64,000 nt of DNA from Oegoconia quadripuncta. Its lineage: Eukaryota > Arthropoda > Insecta > Lepidoptera > Autostichidae. The stretch lies in contig OX438741.1 in assembly GCA_949316235.1 (NCBI GenBank), forward strand, positions 25,177,324 to 25,241,323, read 5' to 3'. The translations under genes were made by a program, and so were the position numbers. Of this stretch, positions 58,108 through 64,000 are shown one piece after another (position 1 is the first letter of the stretch; every line of letters begins with the position of its first letter). The notes beneath the pieces are model-generated. The model was not told the origin of the DNA and did not search any database. It saw nothing but the letters and a program-made list of their open reading frames with translations.

Positions 58108-58135
58108 GTTAATGATTTCTTGCAATAAGCCGACG
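58108..58135 (-). repeat. Right TIR of the 4.88-kb transposon
   Basis: Starts GTTAATGATTTCTTGCAATA and ends AGCCGACG on the plus strand. Confidence 0.9.
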
Positions 58136-58428
58136 ATGTGTAAACAGTGACATTTATTGGGGATAAAATATCCTAATTCTGAAGCTTTAGTCTGTCTAAT
58201 TCGTTACATTCGCCAGAAGTACAAACTATTACGTTGATCATTATTGCCTTCCAACGAGATGTTGCTGTAACAAATATTGTGATGTAACTAGTGGAAATTT
58301 TGCCTGAAGAAATTGCTGTCTGTGAACTTCCAAAAGACTGAGGGAACTTCACCGAAATCCCGGTAAATATTTTGATAATTTTAAATGTTGCCGTTTGTGC
58401 CCAAATATGCACTCGTGGCGCAGTGGTA

Positions 58429-58454
58429 CGGTCAGTCCCAAGATACCTAACTTG
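58429..58454. repeat. Short hairpin next to tRNA-like A box
   Basis: CGGTCAGTCCCAAG, ATACCTAA, CTTGGGACTGACCG. Just upstream is CTCGTGGCGCAGTGGTA (58410-58427), which resembles a tRNA A-box region and the heads at 35745. Confidence 0.6.
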
Positions 58455-58470
58455 GGACTGACCGTGAATT

Positions 58471-58828
58471 GGATTTGTGTCAGACTAGTCCTGACACTTT
58501 GAACTCCTGACTGTCCGTGTTTTCAAGCCGCACTTTATGCCACCGATTTGACTTAATCTCGTTAAATCTGCCATTGTTTGTAAATATCACTAGTGTTTAC
58601 CTAAACACTCGTGATATTTACAAGGTGTTTAGGTAAACAATAGTCAACTCGTGATATTTACAAGGTGTTTAGGCAAACACTAGTCAACTTGTGTTTAGGT
58701 AAACACTAGTGGTATTTACAAACAATGGCAGTTTTAACGAGATTAAGTCAAATCGGTGGCATAAAGTGCAGCTTGAAAACACGGACTGTCAGGAGTTCAA
58801 AGTGTCAGGACTAGTCTGACACAAATCC
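58471..58828. mobile_element. 358-bp foldback element with about 139-bp arms
   Basis: Left arm starts GGATTTGTGTCAGACTAGTC, right arm ends with the complement. Arms include AAGTCAAATCGGTGGCATAA. The centre is made of several GTGTTTAGGTAAACA and CTCGTGATATTTACAAG repeats in both orientations. No coding capacity. Confidence 0.88.
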
Positions 58829-59926
58829 GCTAATCGCGTTCGACGTGCCTGGTGGAATGGCCCATACTTTTTCTTGTTGAGCGGAGGCTGTGCCTCAACA
58901 GTGGAGACGTGAGGCTGTTAATCTAAATAAGGACTCTTAATTGGAAAAACAACCGATTTCAGTAAGGTTCCACACTCTAAGTCTCCTGTACGCATCAAAT
59001 CTTAGCCAAACTTATATGGGACCACACGCTAATAAACCCTATCAGTTGACGAAAATCACCATCTCCTTTTGGGAGTCGGTTAATCGGAATAAAAATCGTT
59101 GCAAACTATTATGCAGTTGTTTGAGTATTTATCAATTTTGAGTTCAGCTCTTACGTATGTGAACGGGGTTATCAAATGGTAACAAGTTTAGAAGGGGAAT
59201 TGTTTATTGACTTCCGTAACTTAAGTGTAATGAATTTAACAATAAACAAGTGATTGAAATAATCTTGTTGTTTATGTAACAAAACGCATTTGTATTTAAA
59301 TAGGAGGTTGTACTAATTTACCATTTATACCTACTTCAAACTGCGAAATAAAGATAAAATCTACCGACTACAATTTAGTAATAAATACAATTTTATGCAA
59401 TAATCAAAATACCCTAAGTTAACAATGAAATGGCAAGAGCTCCAATTTATATGAACGAGAAGGCGATAAAAACAAATAAATAATTTCATCTAATTTAAGA
59501 ATCTCCCTTCGTCAAGAATCCTATAATAGGCGTTATCGGCTTTCGGGATTACTTCAAAAGGAAACTGAAAGTATAGCTGTTGTGTGCCTGGGTCACATAA
59601 GTTTTAGCCTAGATTAGGTTTAATCACAGAACAATCGTTATTATTCCATGAGCTAAATTTATTCTAAACAAAATTAAAGAAATGCAGTATATGTATACCT
59701 TAATTAGTATCTACATACATACATAAAGTTACGCCTGTTTCCCGTAGGCACAGATCGTGACCCACTTCTTTTCTTCATTCACTCTCATAAGATTGTTCAT
59801 ACATGCTCGTCTGTTTAGGGTATCTTGACTTGGCCTTTCTTAAGACGTCCCGGATTTAATCATGGTACGTTCGCCGTGGCCTTCCCCTTCCAACCCTACC
59901 TTCAACATTCGCATTGTATATCCTGC
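58829..59926. other. No gene; RTE tail scrap at 58880-58915
   Basis: GCGGAGGCTGTGCCTCAACA then GTGGAGACGTGAGGCTG. The remainder is AT-rich. Confidence 0.45.
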
Positions 59927-60126
59927 TGCTTGGCGGCAGATTTAGATAAGATGTTGGTTGCTAGCCAAGAGGACATTTAAAATCGCTGGGGATCGAACCG
60001 CAACCTCATAATTTTTCACTGTGTATAGTTTTAAGTTCTGTACAATAAAGAATTGTTCTTTCTTCTTCTTCTTCTTCTCCGATTTGTACACCCAATGTTG
60101 TTTACATTGAGCCACGGAGGCGGTTA
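59927..60126 (-). repeat. SINE-A 5' half with a nested LINE tail
   Basis: CTGCTTGGCGGCAGATTTAG ... CGCTGGGGATCGAACCGCAA, then an insertion 60009-60081 (TGTACAATAAAGAATTGTTC and a (TTC)n tail), then the SINE head CCAATGTTGTTTACATTGAG CCACGGAGGCGGTT. Confidence 0.8.
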
Positions 60127-60508
60127 CAATGTCCCTTCAATGTTGTCAGGTATTTTCTATATTTCCAATGTATAGTTATCATATACAAGTGTTTTCGTGA
60201 TAAATATTTGATCCGAGTTATTTTCAAGTAAAGGCAGTCGTTAAGCGAAGTCAATTGGTTGTTAGTCTGACACAAATTCCCTCTCCTAGTGATAGTAGGT
60301 TGTGCTCCAACAGTGGGGACAAGGACATTGATGAGTGGGATTCATCCCGGGGCTTCTCGTACTGAAAGCAGAATCTTCAATCGTTATTCCACTGTGGACC
60401 ATCATAATTAATTTCATGTAGTAATTTGTGTACCTACTTAAAGCAGCAGCGCTAGCCTGCAATTATCATATCTAATTTAGCATTAGTCTGGTCAATTAAA
60501 TGATACAA
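60127..60508. other. Intergenic up to the duplication boundary
   Basis: GTTAGTCTGACACAAATTCC and GTTGTGCTCCAACAGTGGGG are RTE-type fragments. Nothing coding. Confidence 0.4.
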
Positions 60509-60944
60509 TATCTATTAAACTAATTATATCTATTGGGATTCCAACTGGGACGTTTATATAAATATGAAATGTAGAAAGATCTACCTTTATAGTTTCCAAT
60601 TGCACAAAATTTATGTTAAATAATTTCATTTGGTACAGATAACAACAAAAGGCGTTGCAAATGTTCACACAAAGTTTACTGTAACATCGGGTGTTAATTT
60701 ATTTACATATGTGATTAATCATACCGAAAATTTTATTTGTGCACCTTACGAATTATTAAAAACCTTTGTCACCAATGTCTGAAGATTTTTTAGTGTTTAA
60801 TTTGTACCCATCTTCCCTTGCCGATCTATACCTATAATAATACATTTCAGAAACTATTTGACAATTAAAGCGCCCGAAATACAGAAAGCAGTATTAAGAA
60901 ATTTAGTTATTTAATGTAATTGTCAAAGTTTACATCAGTTGTAC

Positions 60945-61070
60945 TCTTTTTTATACATAACGGGTTAACGCTTGATCTCAAGCACACCTGATGTTGAGAC
61001 GTAGCCGAAGATGGAAGTGCGCCTACCAGGGACCCTCAATTTATCTGAGGGACTGGCAGACTTATTCCAT
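60945..61070 (-). repeat. SINE-A fragment
   Basis: CATAACGGGTTAACGCTTGA, CACACCTGATGTTGAGACG, AAGTGCGCCTACCAGGGACC; its distal part is shared with copy A at 38108. Confidence 0.75.
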
Positions 61071-61189
61071 ATTTTAGCAGGCAATCTCCTTTGTTAAAAG
61101 TATGTCAAACACTTTTGTTAGCGCCTGTACATTATGTTCATCCAACGCACTAAAATAATGTTTTAACCACAAATATCCTAAAATACATT

Positions 61190-61372
61190 TGAAGGAAAAC
61201 ATAGTGAGGAAACCTGCATGCTTGAGAAATAAAAATTCTAAGGCATGTGACGTCCCCAACCCGCGTTGGGCCAGCGTGATGGACTATGTCCCATACTCCC
61301 TCATTATACGAGGGAAGGCCTATATCCCTGCAGTGGGATATTTACATGCTGATGATGATGATGTTTTGCTAA
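61190..61372 (+). repeat. RTE-type LINE 3' end with (GAT)n tail
   Basis: GAAAACATAGTGAGGAAACC, CCCGCGTTGGGCCAGCGTGA, GGAAGGCCTATATCCCTGCA, GTGGGATATTTACATGCTGA then GATGATGATGATG. It is absent at the matching place in copy A. Confidence 0.75.
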
Positions 61373-61421
61373 AAAATAAGATTGCCGCCTAATAAAACAT
61401 AATCTGACCAAAAACAAAATG

Positions 61422-61634
61422 TACAGTCGACAACACAATTAAGGTAACAGGCTTTATTTTTATGATATTGTTTGGAGGGTTTTGGTTAAATTTTGTTATA
61501 TTTCTTTTACACCTATAGTATCACCATGTGATAGATAAATTTCAGTTAAACTTGCACAACAATTTCCCTTCAGACTTTCTCCTACATATATTTATAAATA
61601 AAGACCAGCTACCTTAATAGTGTTACCGACTATA
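61422..61634. mobile_element. MITE family C, copy 2, with empty site in copy A
   Basis: Ends TACAGTCGACAACACAATTA and the complement of TATAGTCGGTAACACTATTA. Copy A reads straight across the site (ACGTACATGGCGTC at 40705-40718), leaving one TA where copy B has two. This fixes a TA target duplication. Confidence 0.88.
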
Positions 61635-62832
61635 CATGGCGTCTTCTCATACATATCGGAACAACTACATAGAAGAGTAATACAGTTATATTGTAATTAA
61701 ATAGACTCTTAATTATCGTGGTACTTGATATTGTGGAGAAAACAACCAATTAATAACTTACAGTTCAAAAAGACTTGTTCAAAAATGTATTACATGTACA
61801 GATATAAGAAATACAATATCCGCTATTATTTAGGTGCTCAAGCACCAGTGAAGAACTTAGCTGATATAGCTATGTATGATCTTTATGTAGTAATTAAGTT
61901 AGAATATACTCTAGCAAGAAAAACAAATATGGCTAATCTTTTTGTTACATTATAGGACTCACTAAAGGTCAATAATAGACAGCTTAAACCATTACAAATG
62001 GAAATACAAATAACAACAACAATAACAATACAAAATGGAAATAAACAAACAAGCAACAACATGTTAAATCTTTCGTTTATCTTATCGGGGTCATGTTTTT
62101 ATCTAACCCAGGTAATATACTTATTACAATAAGCAATAGTTATCCACTTTCTTACCAAGAAGCGATTGTCTATCGAAGGACCGTAATATCCGGAACAAAA
62201 GTGAAAAGAAAAATAGTATGAGAAAAAAAACTTTATAAACTTAAAGTGAAGATTTCGTGAACAAAAAGAAATAAACAATATAAGTATGTAATTATAAGAA
62301 GATTAACTTATTGGACTTATTTTATCAGTCAATAACTATAATTTAAAAAATGCATGACTTAAATTACAAATTTAGAAAACCTTCGAGGAACTAAACACAA
62401 CAGTAACATCGAAGAATACAAAGCAACTGTGTTAAAAGCTAAATATCTTCGATATAGCTTATCCGTTATATTATTGTTATTATTCATCAAATATGGCTAA
62501 GAACTTGTCCCTTCATTTAGTGTTTAATATAAAAGAAGCACTGAAATCGAACCACGCATTAATGAGATACTTCCAGACAAATTGTCTAAGTTCCGGACAA
62601 AGACTGGACACTTACATGAGTGCAAACATAAATTAAGTACGTACCTACGTAATTTGAGGTCAATATCCGTTTTTCTTCCAACCATTAGAACAAGAATTTA
62701 CAAAATACGATAGAGTTGAAAATATTTAATAGCTAAATGAGTATTACTAAAAACTAAGGTTTTTATAGATTTGCAATCTAAACTTCTTTCAATGAATGAT
62801 ATATAACTATGTAAATTAATGCAATGTATTTT

Positions 62833-63050
62833 TTTTTCTTTTTTTTTTAATAAACAAATATTTCGGACACTTACTCCAATCATCTAGTCCCAAACTAAGC
62901 AAAGCTTGTACTATGGATACTAGATAACGGATAAACATACATAAATATTTATATAAACATCCATGACTCGGGAATAAATGTTCATATTCATCACACTAAC
63001 ATTAACCCGTCGCGGGATTCGAATCCGCAACCGTTGGTTTCACAGGGAAG
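62833..63050 (-). repeat. SINE-B, near full-length
   Basis: Minus-strand reading: GCGGATTCGAATCCCGCGAC (tRNA-type B box GATTCGAATCC), CCGAGTCATGGATGTTTATA, GTACAAGCTTTGCTTAGTTT, GGGACTAGATGATTGG, and an A-rich tail. It forms the left arm of a large inverted repeat with 63073-63196. Confidence 0.75.
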
Positions 63051-63072
63051 ATTTATCATCTTGTTAGATTTA

Positions 63073-63196
63073 TGCGCGAGTCATGGATGTTTATATAAAT
63101 CTTTATGTATGTTCATCCGTTAAGTACAAGCTTTGCTTAGTTTGGGACTAGATGATTGGTGTATGTGCCCGAAATATTTATTTAATTAAAAAGCTT
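63073..63196 (+). repeat. SINE-B, 5'-truncated, inverted partner
   Basis: GCGAGTCATGGATGTTTATA to CGAAATATTTATTTAATT; complement of 62850-62975. Confidence 0.75.
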
Positions 63197-63252
63197 ATAG
63201 TAGATAAGGGTACCAATATGTCTTTTTAATTTCTCTCTTTTTCACTTAAATC

Positions 63253-63843
63253 TCATTCCTCCAAGACATTGGGCTCTGTTTTTAAAGTCATTTTGATTTG
63301 TCCAATAAACATATCCAAAGAATCCGACATTACAAGTTTAGTTCTGAATTCGTCGCATGTTTTCAAAAATACTGGATACAGATGTGGTAGCACAGCGTGG
63401 TCGAGTGTGGGGAAAAGGTGATGCAACGCATGATCACCGAAGAATGTCATCACCTTGAAGAGATTTCCATTTATATCTGTTCGATCCATCACTGCCATTA
63501 ATTCAAAAATTCCCCAATCTGGATTCGGGTCGCTGAAAAATTCGTATTACGATCATCTTACATGCAAGGAAATACGAAAAATTTTATTCTTGTAAATTGA
63601 CTTGAAATTTACCTTATTTGGTCTCCATCCTTGAATATTTTTGGATGATGATGAGCAGCATTTGCGCCGATGTTGTAGAATATAAAACTACCAGTACAAT
63701 TTATCCACAGCCACATAATAAATGCATCATAGAGAGTAACGCCACTGGCGAGATACATCCATATAGGCAGGAGGAACCCAACTCCGTCATGCCAGCGATA
63801 ATGTTGGGTGAAAAAGCCTTTACGTATGAAATTCTGTAGAAAT
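63253..63843 (-). CDS. Cyt-b5-r: Second Cyt-b5-r copy, last two exons only
   Basis: Exon 5 equivalent 63253-63532 (280 nt) and exon 4 equivalent 63613-63843 (231 nt), the same lengths as in the complete copy, with an 80-bp intron in both. Splice sites are GT-AG and the frame is open to the stop. Differences from copy A are few: for example TKLV for TKHV, SLDMF for SLDLF, VLEE for VLDE, IGANA for IGSNA, and the residue split by intron 4 is Ser rather than Arg. Histidine motifs AAHHHP and HALHH are kept. Exon 3 is not found in the remaining 157 bases, which contain a MITE end, so whether the gene is complete cannot be decided here. Confidence 0.88.
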
Positions 63844-63911
63844 CTGTAAAAATCTAATTCGTTGCAGTAATATGTTATAAGCAATGCCTATTTTAGAAGT
63901 GTATGGTATTA

Positions 63912-64000
63912 TATTGGGTCTTTACCTATGAAATTGGAGTTGTTTTTCTTCGTTAATCATATGTACCAATTCCTGCGATTTTCAAAGCTATATCCAAATT
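63912..64000. mobile_element. MITE family E, second copy, cut by window end
   Basis: TA then TTGGGTCTTTACCTATGAAA and ATCATATGTACCAATTCCTG; matches the right half of 38827-39252 inverted. It lies in what would be intron 3 of the second Cyt-b5-r copy. Confidence 0.75.

Larger units (their letters stand above)
53255..58135 (-). mobile_element. 4.88-kb DNA transposon with 28-bp TIRs and ATGT target duplication
   Basis: Left end CGTCGGCTTATTGCAAGAAC... (53255-53282) and right end (58108-58135) are inverted copies with 27 of 28 matches. ATGT flanks both sides (53251-53254 and 58136-58139). The interior carries one five-exon gene on the minus strand. A GTTAATGATTT(T/C)TTG motif is repeated just inside the right end (58091, 58108). 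The superfamily is not settled; 4-bp duplications are known for Sola and Ginger elements, and the protein is of the insect DUF7869 type. Confidence 0.88.
60509..63843. repeat. Segmental duplication, copy B (continues beyond the window)
   Basis: Collinear with 37688-49765 on the same strand, starting TATCTATTAAACTAATTATA in both. It ends in exons 5 and 4 of a second Cyt-b5-r gene. Intergenic parts have diverged clearly; coding parts barely. Confidence 0.85.

Noticed and set aside
63000..63040. tRNA gene from the GGGATTCGAATCC block
   Set aside because: Only a B-box-like element is present; it is part of SINE-B.

Overview
The window looks like a euchromatic, transposon-rich piece of an insect nuclear genome, almost certainly a moth or butterfly (Lepidoptera). 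Evidence: AT-rich sequence, GT-AG introns, a mariner element, tRNA- and 5S-derived SINE remnants, many RTE/CR1/Jockey-like LINE 3' ends of the kind common in Lepidoptera, and an insect-type cytochrome b5-related desaturase gene. No species can be named from the sequence alone. Family names come from reading motifs, not from a database search.

Layout. 0-1.4 kb: mariner element with an apparently intact transposase. 1.4-9.7 kb: no host gene, only SINE, LINE and MITE remnants. 9.71-16.66 kb: a complete Ty3/gypsy-type LTR retrotransposon with 382-bp LTRs that look identical, a 5-bp target duplication, a structured leader with arrays of stem-loops, and gag-pro and pol reading frames separated by one in-frame TAG. 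16.7-37.7 kb: gene-poor, with a foldback MITE family (three copies), an internally deleted piggyBac-like element with TTAA ends, and many SINE/LINE fragments. 37.7-49.8 kb: first copy of a segmental duplication, swollen by insertions. 49.2-53.0 kb: a complete five-exon cytochrome b5-related (b5-desaturase fusion) gene on the minus strand. 53.26-58.14 kb: a 4.88-kb DNA transposon with 28-bp terminal inverted repeats and a 4-bp target duplication, carrying a five-exon gene for a roughly 800-residue transposase-like protein of the insect DUF7869 type. 58.4-60.5 kb: a 358-bp foldback element and SINE/LINE debris. 60.5-64.0 kb: second, more compact copy of the segmental duplication, ending in the last two exons of a second cytochrome b5-related gene that runs off the window.

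How it fits together. The only host gene family seen is the cytochrome b5-related desaturase, present as a direct tandem duplicate with near-identical 3' coding exons and strongly diverged flanks. The two copies act as mutual references: they show which insertions and palindromes arose after duplication. Using this, one MITE insertion has a visible empty site in the other copy, and two perfect palindromes in copy A correspond to single non-palindromic stretches in copy B. The most unusual signals are the stem-loop array with compensatory stem changes in the retrotransposon leader, the intact multi-exon DUF7869 transposon just upstream of the desaturase gene, and the repeated formation of near-perfect palindromes in situ.
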